NCBI RefSeq assembly: GCF_035934735.1
Contig: NZ_CP142396.1
Span: 1,674,001 to 1,738,000 of the forward strand
DNA: 64,000 bases
Reading direction: 5' to 3'
DNA from: Sedimentibacter sp. MB31-C6
Lineage (GTDB): Bacteria > Bacillota > Clostridia > Tissierellales > Sedimentibacteraceae
The position numbers and the translations under genes were made by a program. This document shows positions 44,693 to 54,082 of the stretch, one piece after another; position 1 is the stretch's first letter, and every line of letters begins with the position of its first letter. The notes under the pieces were generated by a model. It saw only the letters and a program-made list of their open reading frames with translations. It was not told where the DNA came from and did no database searches.

Positions 44693-46239
44693 GCAAAATA
44701 AGAAATAGTTCTGTGCTTCTAAAGACAAAAGGGCAACAAAACGTGTCATCTATAAATGAAAAGGCAATATCAAAGACCACCAAAAGGGCAATTGAAATGC
44801 TGGAAACTCAAGGAGTAGAGGGAAAAATAGAAGAGATACAAGAAACACAAGAAGTTCATGAAACACAAAGGGAGTTAGGTTCTGAAAATAGAACTCACTC
44901 CCTGTTTTTTATCCCTGAAACAGAGGGTAAGGACTTTTCTACTGTTCTAAAGGACGTACAAGAATATATTTCAAGCAATTATTCTGTTCTTATTACTGAT
45001 GGAACTATGAAGGATTCTAAAGAGCAGATGAAACGATATATCTCTAAATACGTTCAAGACAGCAGAATATCAGTAAAAGGTATGAGTGGCAATGAATTAA
45101 TAGATGCACTTTATACAGAAATGGCTGAATATGGTTTTTTAACAAAATATATTTATGGAGAAGGCATTGAAGAGATAGACATTAACTCATGGAAAGACAT
45201 TGAAGTCCAGTATTCTGATGGAAGAAATGAAAAACTTAAAGAACATTTTGATTCTCCTAAACATGCAATTAATGTAATAAGAAGAATGCTCCATGTTTCA
45301 GGTATGGTACTTGATAATGCTAGTCCAGCTGTCCTTGGTCATCTTACAAAGAACATTCGTATTGCAGTGCTTAAAACTCCCTTAGTGGATGAAGATGTTG
45401 GTATTTCAGCCTCTATTCGTATTGTAAATCCTCAAAGTATGAAAAAAGAGGACTTTGTAGATGGTGGTACAGCAACAAATCCTATGCTTGAATTTTTATC
45501 AGAGTGTATTCGCTATGGTATTTCTGTCTGTGTGGCAGGAGCAACCAGCTCTGGTAAAACAACAATTGCTGGATGGTTACTTACTACCATTCCTGATAAT
45601 AAGCGAATATTTACTATTGAAAACGGCTCACGTGAGCTTGCCTTAGTTCGTGAACAAGAAGGAAGAGTAACTAATTCTGTTATTCATACCATAACACGTG
45701 ACAGTGAGAATGAAAGGCAAAGAGTAGATCAGATTACTTTGCTTGATATGTCTTTAAGATTTAATCCGGATATTATTGTAGTAGGGGAAATGCGTGGAGC
45801 AGAGGCTAATGCAGCACAGGAGGCAGCGAGGACAGGGGTAGCTGTTCTTACTACCATCCATTCAAACTCTTGTGAGGCAACCTATCGCAGAATGGTATCC
45901 CTTTGCAAACGAGCAGTAGATATGTCAGATGAAACATTGATGGGATATGTAACAGAGGCTTATCCTATTGTTGTGTTTTGTAAACAACTTGAAAATAAGG
46001 AAAGAAAGATGATGGAGATAATGGAATGCGAGATCCTTCCAGATGGCACAAGGAATTACCGTCCATTATATCAATATGTGATTACTGAAAATCGTATGGA
46101 GGATGGGAAATTTATAATTAATGGTTACCATGAGCAGATCAATAGTATTTCAGATAGCCTTAGTAAAAGATTCTTGGAAAATGGAATGCCAATTGACATC
46201 ATAGAAAAACTGAAAACAAAGGAGGTGGAAACTCTATGA
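44686..46239 (+). CDS. CpaF/TadA-type (VirB11-like) secretion ATPase
   Basis: 517 residues from GTG 44686, with GGGAGG upstream. An N-terminal region of about 170 residues is followed by the secretion ATPase core: Walker A GATSSGKTT near 286-294, the Asp box around FTIENGSREL, Walker B DIIVVGEMRGAEA and the His box TTIHSNSCEATYRRM. It would power Flp pilus assembly; the same family includes VirB11, so it could also serve the T4SS encoded downstream, which has no other VirB11 in this window. Confidence 0.9.
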   Translation: MLGKIRNSSVLLKTKGQQNVSSINEKAISKTTKRAIEMLETQGVEGKIEEIQETQEVHETQRELGSENRTHSLFFIPETEGKDFSTVLKDVQEYISSNYSVLITDGTMKDSKEQMKRYISKYVQDSRISVKGMSGNELIDALYTEMAEYGFLTKYIYGEGIEEIDINSWKDIEVQYSDGRNEKLKEHFDSPKHAINVIRRMLHVSGMVLDNASPAVLGHLTKNIRIAVLKTPLVDEDVGISASIRIVNPQSMKKEDFVDGGTATNPMLEFLSECIRYGISVCVAGATSSGKTTIAGWLLTTIPDNKRIFTIENGSRELALVREQEGRVTNSVIHTITRDSENERQRVDQITLLDMSLRFNPDIIVVGEMRGAEANAAQEAARTGVAVLTTIHSNSCEATYRRMVSLCKRAVDMSDETLMGYVTEAYPIVVFCKQLENKERKMMEIMECEILPDGTRNYRPLYQYVITENRMEDGKFIINGYHEQINSISDSLSKRFLENGMPIDIIEKLKTKEVETL

Positions 46240-47165
46240 GTACCATCTTGTTGATTGCCTGTATCGGAATGATTACAGGTTTTTTTATTTTATTTGGAAT
46301 CTCACCAATGGAGTTCACGGAAAACATATTTAAAAAGCTGATAAGTAAGCCAAGGAGCATAAAGGATGAGATTAATGAGACTACAAAGCGAAAGAAGATA
46401 TCTTTTTTAAGACGTGAAATCATGGAAGTAAAAGAGATTTTAAAAGTAACAGGGAGAGAGAAGAAATTTCCTATGCTTTGTGCCTTATCCTTATTATTGT
46501 TTGCAATAGGAGGCTCTATTGCCATCATGCTGGGTAACTCTTTCTTAGTACCAGTGATGGCAGTAGGCTTTATGTTTCTGCCATTTTGGTATATAAGGCT
46601 GACTCAAAGTTATTTTAAAAGGGACATTGCTGCAGAGTTAGAAACAGCACTGAGTATTATAACAACTGCTTATTTAAGAAATGAGGATATTCTTACAGCC
46701 GTTGAGGAAAATATGAACTACCTATACCCACCAGTTCTGTTTGTATTTAAGGGTTTCGTTTCGAGAATAAAACTGATAAACCCAGATATTATAGGGGCTT
46801 TGCAAGCCATGAAAGAACAGATTGATAATGCTGTGTTTCGTGAGTGGTGTGATGCTTTAATCGCTTGTCAGCTTGATAGGAGTTTAAAGACAACCTTAAC
46901 ACCCATTGTAAGTAAGCTATCGGATATGCGTGTAGTAAATGGAGAACTTGAAAACATGGTCTTTGAACCAAGAAAAGAATTTATTACCATGGTCATATTG
47001 GTCATCGGAAATATACCTCTTTTGTATTTTCTAAACAAAGACTGGTACCACACTTTAATGCATTCGGCTTTAGGACAGATTATTCTTTCTATTTGTGCTA
47101 TGGCTATTTTTATATCAACAGCTTTCGTAATTAAATTAACCCAACCAATTGAGTATAGGAGGTAG
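46236..47165 (+). CDS. TadB-like pilus membrane protein
   Basis: 309 residues with paired N-terminal and C-terminal hydrophobic segments (LLIACIGMITGFFILFG; SALGQIILSICAMAIF) and a T2SSF-like cytoplasmic middle (AAELETALSIITTAYLR). This is the layout of TadB, a platform protein for the CpaF ATPase. It overlaps the ATPase gene by 4 bases. Assignment rests on order and topology more than strong motifs. Confidence 0.65.
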   Translation: MSTILLIACIGMITGFFILFGISPMEFTENIFKKLISKPRSIKDEINETTKRKKISFLRREIMEVKEILKVTGREKKFPMLCALSLLLFAIGGSIAIMLGNSFLVPVMAVGFMFLPFWYIRLTQSYFKRDIAAELETALSIITTAYLRNEDILTAVEENMNYLYPPVLFVFKGFVSRIKLINPDIIGALQAMKEQIDNAVFREWCDALIACQLDRSLKTTLTPIVSKLSDMRVVNGELENMVFEPRKEFITMVILVIGNIPLLYFLNKDWYHTLMHSALGQIILSICAMAIFISTAFVIKLTQPIEYRR

Positions 47166-47171
47166 CCGAAT

Positions 47172-48044
47172 ATGACAATTTTAATCTTTACATTTGGCAT
47201 ACTGCTTGCCATTGGTTTGTTTTTAATTTTTGCTGATTTGCTGAAATTTCCAAGCATTGCAACACAAAAGGCTATGTTATCTGCTGGTAAACAAGGGAAA
47301 GAAAAAGCGAAAACCGTAGATGCACTTCTTATGGGATGGGCAGTAAAGTTTGCTAAATATATTCCTATGGATGAGTATAAAAAAAGCAGAATGAAAAACA
47401 CATTAAATGCTGCTGGAATGAATCTGACTCCAGAAGAGTTTATTTCATCAGCAATATTAAAGTCGGGAATAATTGCACTACTAATTATCCCTTGTCTCAT
47501 GATACTTCCACTCATAGCACCGATACTTATGTTTTTAAGCATTATCACATATTTTAAGGAAATTCGTAAAGCAGATGAGATATTAAAGATAAAGAAAGAA
47601 AAAATTGAAGTAGAACTGCCAAGATTTGTAGCAACCATTACTCAGGAGTTAAAGGCAAGTAGGGATGTATTGTCTATTATAGAGAACTATAAGAAAAATG
47701 CAGGAGAGGAATTTGCTGATGAGCTGGATATCTTAACAGCAGATATGCGCTCTTCTTCTTATGAGGCAGCACTTACAAGGTTCGAGGCAAGGATTAATTC
47801 ACCGATGCTATCGGATATAACGAGAGGGTTAATTGGTGTTCTTCGTGGAGATGATGGGTCTATGTATTTTCAGATGCTATCCCATGATATGAAGCAACTT
47901 GAACTTCAACGATTAAAAGCACAGGCTATGAAGATACCACCTAAGATTCGAGTGTTTTCCTTTGTAATGCTTATGTGTTTCTTGATGACCTATATGGCCA
48001 TTATTGTATATGAAATTATACATTCCCTTAGTGGAATGTTCTAG
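47172..48044 (+). CDS. TadC-like pilus platform protein
   Basis: 290 residues, T2SSF family. Text such as ELPRFVATITQELKASRDVL and RFEARINSPMLSDITRGLIG (each read in part) is typical of TadC. Hydrophobic segments flank a cytoplasmic domain. It partners the TadB-like protein to form the inner-membrane platform. GGAGG precedes the ATG. Confidence 0.72.
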   Translation: MTILIFTFGILLAIGLFLIFADLLKFPSIATQKAMLSAGKQGKEKAKTVDALLMGWAVKFAKYIPMDEYKKSRMKNTLNAAGMNLTPEEFISSAILKSGIIALLIIPCLMILPLIAPILMFLSIITYFKEIRKADEILKIKKEKIEVELPRFVATITQELKASRDVLSIIENYKKNAGEEFADELDILTADMRSSSYEAALTRFEARINSPMLSDITRGLIGVLRGDDGSMYFQMLSHDMKQLELQRLKAQAMKIPPKIRVFSFVMLMCFLMTYMAIIVYEIIHSLSGMF

Positions 48045-48055
48045 GAGGTGTCTAT

Positions 48056-48451
48056 GTGTTAAAAATCTTAAAATCCAAGCAAGGAGAGGGATATATAGAT
48101 GTTGCAATTCTTGTGCTTTGCGCCATGCTTGTTATTGCTCTTGCAGTGAGAGTATTTCCAGCATATATCATAAAACAACAGGTAGATACCTTTGCTACAG
48201 AGCTTGTAAGGGAAGCAGAAATTGTAGGAAGGGTAGGATCAGAAACTACAAACAGGGAGCTTTTACTTCGAGAAAAGACAGGTATTACACCAGAGGTTAA
48301 ATGGTCGAAGACAGGAAGAATTCAGTTAAATGAAGAGATAAGTGTTACTGTTACCTTTAAAACAAATATAGGTCTGTTTGGAGGTTTTGGGTCTTTTCCT
48401 GTTACCTTAAGAGCTGATGCTGCTGGGAAATCAGAAGTATATTGGAAGTAG
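48056..48451 (+). CDS. DUF4320 pilin-like protein
   Basis: 131 residues from GTG 48056, with AGGAGGTG 5 bases upstream; the overlapping ATG is out of frame. KQGEGYIDVAILVLCAML repeats the G-EGYID processing-type motif of the two DUF6133 proteins and is followed by a hydrophobic helix and a soluble beta-rich domain. It is probably a minor pilin or pseudopilin of the same pilus. Confidence 0.72.
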   Translation: MLKILKSKQGEGYIDVAILVLCAMLVIALAVRVFPAYIIKQQVDTFATELVREAEIVGRVGSETTNRELLLREKTGITPEVKWSKTGRIQLNEEISVTVTFKTNIGLFGGFGSFPVTLRADAAGKSEVYWK

Positions 48452-48459
48452 GTGAAATC

Positions 48460-49005
48460 TTGCATAAAATAAAAAGAATATTATCCGATAAAAAAGGTAG
48501 TTCCTTTCCACTTGTTGTTGCAGTGACTTTGTGTCTTGTGATGATTTTTACAGGAGTATCAGAATACTTTAGGCTCATGATCATAGCACAGGGTGTTCGT
48601 GATGCTGTTCAAGATGCGGTAATTTCTACTGTCAATGACAATTATGATGATGTTTATCATGGAGTTCGTGAAGGGTATTCAGGAGGATATCAGCCTGTGG
48701 CAGATGACTTTGAAGAATCGCTTGATTATGGAGCAATTTATGATAGACTAGATACAATTCTAGGATTAAGTAGGAAAAGTGAGTATCATGTTAAGACCAC
48801 ATCAGAAGGAAAAATAGAGTTTAAAATATGGAATTTAGAAGTAGATATAAGGAATGCTCCATTAGCTTTAGGGGATAGATCAGATTCAAGATTTGAGGCG
48901 GATAGCAGCATAATGCTTGAAGTACCAGTATCCTTTGGAGGCAGACTTCTTCCAAGTATGAAGATAAAAATAAAGACAAGTGCTGGCTATACACCTAAGT
49001 TTTAA
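48460..49005 (+). CDS. TadE/F-like pseudopilin
   Basis: 181 residues from TTG 48460, chosen because AGGTGA lies 6 bases upstream, within the tail of the previous gene. The N-terminus KKGSSFPLVVAVTLCLVMIF is a pseudopilin-like segment: Gly before a long hydrophobic helix. The rest (DDVYHGVREGYSGG, DIRNAPLALG) is a small extracellular domain. It completes the Tad-like set. No acidic residue occurs at mature position 5. Confidence 0.65.
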   Translation: MHKIKRILSDKKGSSFPLVVAVTLCLVMIFTGVSEYFRLMIIAQGVRDAVQDAVISTVNDNYDDVYHGVREGYSGGYQPVADDFEESLDYGAIYDRLDTILGLSRKSEYHVKTTSEGKIEFKIWNLEVDIRNAPLALGDRSDSRFEADSSIMLEVPVSFGGRLLPSMKIKIKTSAGYTPKF

Positions 49006-49101
49006 AGGATTTGAAGAATTTAATAGACTTTCAAGAAATCTTGTGGTAGTTTGTAGCTTGAAAGAAACAGATAATTTAGATTAACAAGGAGGCAGAAACC
49101 T

Positions 49102-49665
49102 ATGAATAATATAAATGATAAGACCAAAAGGAGACTAATTGTAGCTAGTGGCTTAATAGTCAGTGTAATACTTATAGTTTTAATAACAAATCAGTTTAAG
49201 AAAGAACCCATAGAGGATGCAGTACTGCCAAATCAAAGCATAGAAACGAATGATATCATAGTAGAAAAACCTGTAATTACAGGAAAAGAAGATGAAATTA
49301 TAGTGCCAGAAATTGAGATTCCAGATACGGAAAAGGCAGATAATGGTGCAATAGATACAGGCACTGAGCAAACTATTCAAAGAGATGTGGAAAAACCAAA
49401 AGAGCCTACAGAGGAACAGCTTACAGATCCAACACAGAAACCAAATGGTGAAAAAGTAGAAATACCACTTGAACCTGTAGAGCATGATAAAGTCGAGAAA
49501 CCAGCAGAGGCACCAAAAAGTAATGATGAACCACAAGGTGGAGATACCAATAATGGAAAGATTTATGTACCTGGATTTGGCTGGATTGATGATGTAGGGG
49601 AAGGTCAAGGTACTACAGTAGACGGAGATGGAGATATTAATAAACAAATAGGAAATATGGATTAA
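49102..49665 (+). CDS. Membrane-anchored Glu/Pro-rich protein (DUF6550-like)
   Basis: 187 residues. A basic N-terminus and one membrane helix (RRLIVASGLIVSVILIVLI) lead to a long Glu/Pro/Thr-rich spacer and a conserved-looking end, YVPGFGWIDDVGEGQGTT and DGDINKQIGNMD. The same ending is common to proteins in clostridial conjugative elements. The layout suggests a surface-tethered stalk. Function unknown. Confidence 0.6.
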   Translation: MNNINDKTKRRLIVASGLIVSVILIVLITNQFKKEPIEDAVLPNQSIETNDIIVEKPVITGKEDEIIVPEIEIPDTEKADNGAIDTGTEQTIQRDVEKPKEPTEEQLTDPTQKPNGEKVEIPLEPVEHDKVEKPAEAPKSNDEPQGGDTNNGKIYVPGFGWIDDVGEGQGTTVDGDGDINKQIGNMD

Positions 49666-49683
49666 ATATATATAGCAATGATG

Positions 49684-49709
49684 AACACTGCAGAGATGTA
49701 GTGTTTTTT
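49684..49709 (+). terminator. Short terminator-like hairpin
   Basis: AACACTGC (49684-49691) pairs with GTAGTGTT (49698-49705, one G-U pair), followed by TTTTT. It lies 20-45 bases before the next start codon. Confidence 0.6.
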
Positions 49710-49729
49710 CTTTGCGGAAAGGAGAATAG

Positions 49730-51421
49730 ATGAAACAGATACTAAAAATATTAATGATATTTATAATGATATTTAGTTTAACGATGCCCATTACTGTATT
49801 TGCCGTTGGAGATGGAAATATAGATTCTGGTGGTGGAGGAATGGGAGATGGAACGAGTACTGATAAATGGTCACCTGGTTATGATGGTGTACGTGTTACA
49901 GTAGTTCGAGCAAGTGATCATGCCGTAGTAACTACACCTATTGATTTTACTAATAAATCACCTACTAACGTTCGTCTGCATTTTGGAAAGGTTAGCAAGT
50001 TAAGTTATAACGGAGGCAGAGCCATTTCTCCTAGTGGACAAAGCTATACCTTTGTAAATCCCGCACAGGAGATGCCAAGAATAGTGAGTACGAATGGTAG
50101 TAGCAACATAGAAGCAATAAAGAAATACTTTTGCTCTGAATATACAATTAAAAGAGTTGCTGAAATTACAGGCATGAATTATGAAATTTTAATTGGTGGG
50201 GATTACAAATTACTTTTAGAACCAATGGCATATTACACATTTCAAAGTGTTATGATTGCTACCACTGCAACGGAAGCAGCCATGTATGATGAACAATTAA
50301 GTGGATTGCTTCGTAGCAAGATGGTATCTTTGTCTCATAAAAACTTGCCACTTGCTATGTTTCTAGAGGTAGGAGATTTGGGATACCCAGCATGGAGTGG
50401 AAGTACTACAAAAGCAGCATCCAATGCAGATATAAAATCCTCTCTAGGACTTGGAATTGTGCGATTTACAGAACAACCTGAACCACCAATTATAAATGCC
50501 TATGATTATGAATATAGAGTAAATACAGAGGTAATCACTTCCGTTATGATTAGTGGAGGACAGTCTGATCCTGACAGACCCACTCGTGTAAGCTTTATTA
50601 TTGATGGAAGAACCTATAATGTTGGGAATGTATATTACCCAAGTGGCGACTCCCAGCTTGCATGGGTGAAGTGGACAACTCCCGATACGGAACAAGATAT
50701 GGTAATAGATGTAATAGTGAATGGACCGGGCAGCACTACGAAATCAATTATTAATGTTAAGATTGTTGATTTAGATAAAAACCCACCACCAAATCCTGTT
50801 GCTGATGATAGAAATGACTCTTTTTCTTATTCCTCTGTTCCAAACAGAGCAGAGAAGACAAATGCAAATTGGAGTATATGGAGTCCTTGGTGGAGGGCAT
50901 ATTGGGTGTGGCATAGTACAGGAGAGGACTCGGGATATTGGTGTGACCATGGTTGGTGGGAGTTTGACCTTGACCAATATACAGCGAAGCTCTCAGGTGA
51001 TATGAGTATTAAAAATGATAGTAAGAATCCTACTGCTAGTGGAAGTATTTTTAAAAGTGGATATGGAATCAATCAAACAGTGGCTGGAAATGTGAGTACT
51101 AATCAAAGTTCAGCTATAACGTATGCTCAAAATGCTGTTTCCTATTTCCCAGAATTTTGCTATGAAACCTACTGGAGATTGTTAGAACGTATTTCTGGTG
51201 GTTCAAATGCAAGGTTTGAGTTTAAGAAAAACAATTATTCCACTTATAAGAATCGTACACATTTTACCCCAATATGGATGCCAGATGGGTCTTATACAGT
51301 TAATAGTTGGCTTATAGATGCATGGACACCTGATGGAATGCTTTCAATGAATCTTACTGATACATTAACAATAAAGGGGAACTTGTGGCAAGACTGGCAC
51401 ATAGCACCCATAAATCCTTAA
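49730..51421 (+). CDS. Large secreted ICE protein, Trp-rich C-terminal part
   Basis: 563 residues. Signal peptide (residues 1-25, ending VFAVG), a Gly-rich start and then an extracellular body. The middle carries a fibronectin/Ig-like region (TRVSFIIDGRTYNVGNVYYP). The C-terminal third is unusually Trp/Tyr rich (NWSIWSPWWRAYWVW). No catalytic motif was found. It lies between Tad-like genes and the VirB2-like gene and may belong to the exterior of the conjugation apparatus. Function unknown. Confidence 0.6.
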   Translation: MKQILKILMIFIMIFSLTMPITVFAVGDGNIDSGGGGMGDGTSTDKWSPGYDGVRVTVVRASDHAVVTTPIDFTNKSPTNVRLHFGKVSKLSYNGGRAISPSGQSYTFVNPAQEMPRIVSTNGSSNIEAIKKYFCSEYTIKRVAEITGMNYEILIGGDYKLLLEPMAYYTFQSVMIATTATEAAMYDEQLSGLLRSKMVSLSHKNLPLAMFLEVGDLGYPAWSGSTTKAASNADIKSSLGLGIVRFTEQPEPPIINAYDYEYRVNTEVITSVMISGGQSDPDRPTRVSFIIDGRTYNVGNVYYPSGDSQLAWVKWTTPDTEQDMVIDVIVNGPGSTTKSIINVKIVDLDKNPPPNPVADDRNDSFSYSSVPNRAEKTNANWSIWSPWWRAYWVWHSTGEDSGYWCDHGWWEFDLDQYTAKLSGDMSIKNDSKNPTASGSIFKSGYGINQTVAGNVSTNQSSAITYAQNAVSYFPEFCYETYWRLLERISGGSNARFEFKKNNYSTYKNRTHFTPIWMPDGSYTVNSWLIDAWTPDGMLSMNLTDTLTIKGNLWQDWHIAPINP

Positions 51422-51446
51422 ATACAGAAAAAGAAAGGTGGAACTT

Positions 51447-51788
51447 ATGAAGATAAATAAGAAAGTAGCATTAACAATGTGCATGGTGCTGATTGGTATA
51501 TTATTATTTAGTACTACAGCATTAGCTTCAGGTACAGGAGATGTAGCAGGAGCTATTGAAGGGACTTGGAAGGATGCATCAGCGCAGATAAAAACAGTTG
51601 TAAATAAAGTTGTATTTCCAGCAATTGACCTTATCTTAGCAGTATTCTTCTTTGCAAAACTTGGTACTGCTTATTTTGATTATAGGAAGCATGGACAATT
51701 CGAGTGGGCGGCACCAGCTATTCTGTTTGCATGTTTGGTGTTTACTTTAACAGCACCAGCATATATTTGGAAGATACTTGGGATGTAA
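51447..51788 (+). CDS. DUF3852 protein, VirB2/TrbC-like pilin candidate
   Basis: 114 residues from ATG 51447, with AGGTGG 5 bases upstream. A signal peptide (ending ALASG) is followed by two hydrophobic helices (VVFPAIDLILAVFFFAKLG, AAPAILFACLVFTLTAPAY, read in part), the topology of VirB2/TrbC conjugative pilins. The family is DUF3852. It is followed by the inserted TetR cassette rather than by the VirB6 gene. Confidence 0.65.
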   Translation: MKINKKVALTMCMVLIGILLFSTTALASGTGDVAGAIEGTWKDASAQIKTVVNKVVFPAIDLILAVFFFAKLGTAYFDYRKHGQFEWAAPAILFACLVFTLTAPAYIWKILGM

Positions 51789-51801
51789 ATAAAAGAGCAT
51801 A

Positions 51802-51850
51802 TTGACAAATAATACTCTACATTTTATAATGAGTGAACAATAACTCATTA
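51802..51850 (+). promoter_or_regulatory. Consensus promoter and operator of the TetR cassette
   Basis: TTGACA (51802-51807), 17 bases, TATAAT (51825-51830). A perfect inverted repeat TAATGAGT (51827-51834), 8 bases, ACTCATTA (51843-51850) overlaps the -10, the expected site for an autorepressing TetR protein. Confidence 0.75.
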
Positions 51851-51868
51851 GAAAAAGGAGGTTTATAT

Positions 51869-52474
51869 TTGCCAAGAACTAAAGAACAGTTTGAAGAAAT
51901 GCGTAATAAAACAAGAGAGAAAATTCAATTAGCAGCAATGCAAATATTTGTTCAAAAAGGATATGGCTCTACAAATGTTCAAGAGATTGCGGACTTAGCA
52001 GGTATTAGTATAGGACTTTTATATCGTCATTATAAGACTAAAGAAGAATTATTTAATGAATTAGTTGAATACTCAATTAACGGGATTAAAGGGGTTTCAG
52101 ATTTATTTAAGCAGGATGATTCGCCCAAAAAATTAATAATGCAATTTGTTGATATAGTATATAAAGATATGGTAGATGGAGATGAGCTGACGAACCTATT
52201 AATTCTTATGACACAATCAATCTTTTCAGGAGCAATTAATCATGTGGAAAATGAAATCAAAAAACAAGATGCTGAAATGCTTAATGCCACTTTAAATCTT
52301 ATAAAAAGAGGGCAAGAAATCGGTGAGTTTCGTTCAGGAAATCCATATGAATTAGCTGTGTTTTTTTATTCAACTATACAGGGCTTAGCTACGATGAAGG
52401 TTATGTTAAAGGATAGTTTTATCATGCCATCCCCATCTATTATAATGGCCTTTTTATTAAAGGAAGGGGAATGA
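51869..52474 (+). CDS. TetR-family regulator
   Basis: 202 residues from TTG 51869, with AAAGGAGG 6 bases upstream; an in-frame GTG at 51833 lies inside the operator. The N-terminal HTH is typical: KIQLAAMQIFVQKGYGSTNV, then IADLAGISIGLLYRHYKTKEELF (read in part). The ligand-binding C-terminal half is not diagnostic. It leads a three-gene cassette with a GNAT enzyme and an AraC-type regulator. Confidence 0.85.
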   Translation: MPRTKEQFEEMRNKTREKIQLAAMQIFVQKGYGSTNVQEIADLAGISIGLLYRHYKTKEELFNELVEYSINGIKGVSDLFKQDDSPKKLIMQFVDIVYKDMVDGDELTNLLILMTQSIFSGAINHVENEIKKQDAEMLNATLNLIKRGQEIGEFRSGNPYELAVFFYSTIQGLATMKVMLKDSFIMPSPSIIMAFLLKEGE

Positions 52475-52477
52475 TAT

Positions 52478-53092
52478 ATGCAATCAAAGGATAATAAATT
52501 TGAAATAATTAGAGCTGATAAAGCAGGTATAGATGTTAGAAAACAAATGGCACAAATATTTGCAGACGGGTTTAGCCAGTGGCTCGGATATTTTTCCAAA
52601 GATAAAGAGGTAATTGCAAAGGCTTTTGCACACATGTTTATTTTAGACCAATTTTATGTTGCTACAGTAGCGAATAAGATTGCAGGGATGGTTGCATGTA
52701 CGGATTGTAAGACTCTATCGGTACAACTTAACAAAAGAGAATTAAGAAAACACTTTGGAGTTATAAAAGGCAGTATTGCAGGGATTGTTTTGAAAAAAGA
52801 GTTTGAAGCTCCTTTTGAAAATCCTCCAGAGGATACGGGATCTATCGAATATGTCGGAACAGTTTCTGAATTCAGGGGAAAAGGAGTAGCAACGCAAATA
52901 ATTCAATATATCTTTGATAATACCCCTTATAGCGAGTATATTATTGAAGAGGTTGCTGATACTAATATTCCAGCAATGAACTTATACAAAAAAATAGGAT
53001 TCGAAGAATATAAACGAACCCCAGTGTCACCAAAAAACGCCCCAAAAATAGGAATAAATTATTTAATTTCATTGAAATTAAGAAAGCTATAA
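52478..53092 (+). CDS. GNAT-family N-acetyltransferase
   Basis: 204 residues. The acetyl-CoA-binding signature is VGTVSEFRGKGVATQIIQY, followed by the typical NLYKKIGFEEYKR motif B end. It begins 3 bases after the TetR gene. The substrate is unknown; with two drug-type regulators around it, a detoxification or antibiotic-modifying role is possible. Confidence 0.82.
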   Translation: MQSKDNKFEIIRADKAGIDVRKQMAQIFADGFSQWLGYFSKDKEVIAKAFAHMFILDQFYVATVANKIAGMVACTDCKTLSVQLNKRELRKHFGVIKGSIAGIVLKKEFEAPFENPPEDTGSIEYVGTVSEFRGKGVATQIIQYIFDNTPYSEYIIEEVADTNIPAMNLYKKIGFEEYKRTPVSPKNAPKIGINYLISLKLRKL

Positions 53093-53170
53093 ACAGTCAA
53101 AAGTTGCACCGAAATTGTCGGGCACCTGGTTCTTTGTTTTGCTATGATATGTTCAATGGAGGTCATAGAA

Positions 53171-54049
53171 ATGAACACACTGACACAAATGAATAAAGCA
53201 ATGAGATATATTGAACAAAACCTTATGGGAGAGATTGAATTTGATGAAATGTCTAGAATAGCTTGCTGTTCAGAATATCATTTTCGCCGGATGTTCTCAT
53301 TTTTATCAGGGATGCCGTTAGGTGAATATATTCGTCGAAGAAAATTATCCATTGCGGCAGTTCTGCTTAATGAAGAAGACAATAAAATTATTGATATTGC
53401 ATTACAATTAGGTTATAACTCTCCTGATGCTTTCTCTAAAGCTTTTCAAGCAATGCATGGCATATCGCCGTCTAGAGTAAAAAAGGGAAATATTATTTTA
53501 AAAGCATTCCCTCCTATGACTTTCCAATTAACTATTAAGGGAGGCAATGAAATGGATTATCGAATTGTAGAAAAAGATGCATTTAAGATTGTAGGACTTA
53601 AAAAGAGGATTACTCTAATCTTTGAAGGAGTGAACCATCAAATGGATTCAGTTTTGCAAGGTTTAACTGATGAAGGAATTAAAGAGCTAAAAAGTCTTTG
53701 TGATATTGAACCTAAAGGTATGCTGAGTGTATCAACAAACTTTTCTGAAAGAACTGTTGAAGGAAGTGAACTTGACCAATATATAGGAGTGGCTACTACA
53801 AAACAGATATCAGCGCAATGGGATGTACTAGAAGTAGATTCAGCAAACTGGGCAGTTTTTACTGTTGTTGGTGAGTTTCCTAAAGCATTGCAAGATACAT
53901 GGGCTCGTATTTATGCGGAATGGTTTCCTACCTCTGGTTATGAACTGACTGGTGGTCCTGAGATACTTTGGAATGAGAGTCCAGATACTAGCAAATCTAA
54001 TTATAAAAGTGAAATATGGATTCCAGTGAGAAAATCTGATTCAATGTAA
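53171..54049 (+). CDS. AraC-type regulator with GyrI-like effector domain
   Basis: 292 residues from ATG 53171, with GGAGG 8 bases upstream. Residues about 1-105 form the double AraC HTH (EMSRIACCSEYHFRRMFSF, IDIALQLGYNSPDAFSKAF). Residues about 125-292 form a GyrI-like/AraC_E_bind domain that binds small hydrophobic ligands (NWAVFTVVGEFPKALQDTW). Proteins of this layout usually control drug exporters. A terminator follows, closing the cassette. Confidence 0.85.
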   Translation: MNTLTQMNKAMRYIEQNLMGEIEFDEMSRIACCSEYHFRRMFSFLSGMPLGEYIRRRKLSIAAVLLNEEDNKIIDIALQLGYNSPDAFSKAFQAMHGISPSRVKKGNIILKAFPPMTFQLTIKGGNEMDYRIVEKDAFKIVGLKKRITLIFEGVNHQMDSVLQGLTDEGIKELKSLCDIEPKGMLSVSTNFSERTVEGSELDQYIGVATTKQISAQWDVLEVDSANWAVFTVVGEFPKALQDTWARIYAEWFPTSGYELTGGPEILWNESPDTSKSNYKSEIWIPVRKSDSM

Positions 54050-54082
54050 TCAACAAGCAAATTAATAATTTACAAATTTTAG

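Noticed and set aside
46868..47638. 256-residue minus-strand open frame
   Set aside because: It lies opposite the TadB- and TadC-like genes, which have ribosome binding sites and family text; no protein signature was seen on the minus strand.
49180..49791. 203-residue minus-strand open frame
   Set aside because: Its composition (Phe, Ile, Tyr, Cys rich) reflects the antisense of a Glu/Lys-rich gene; it has no start signal or motif.
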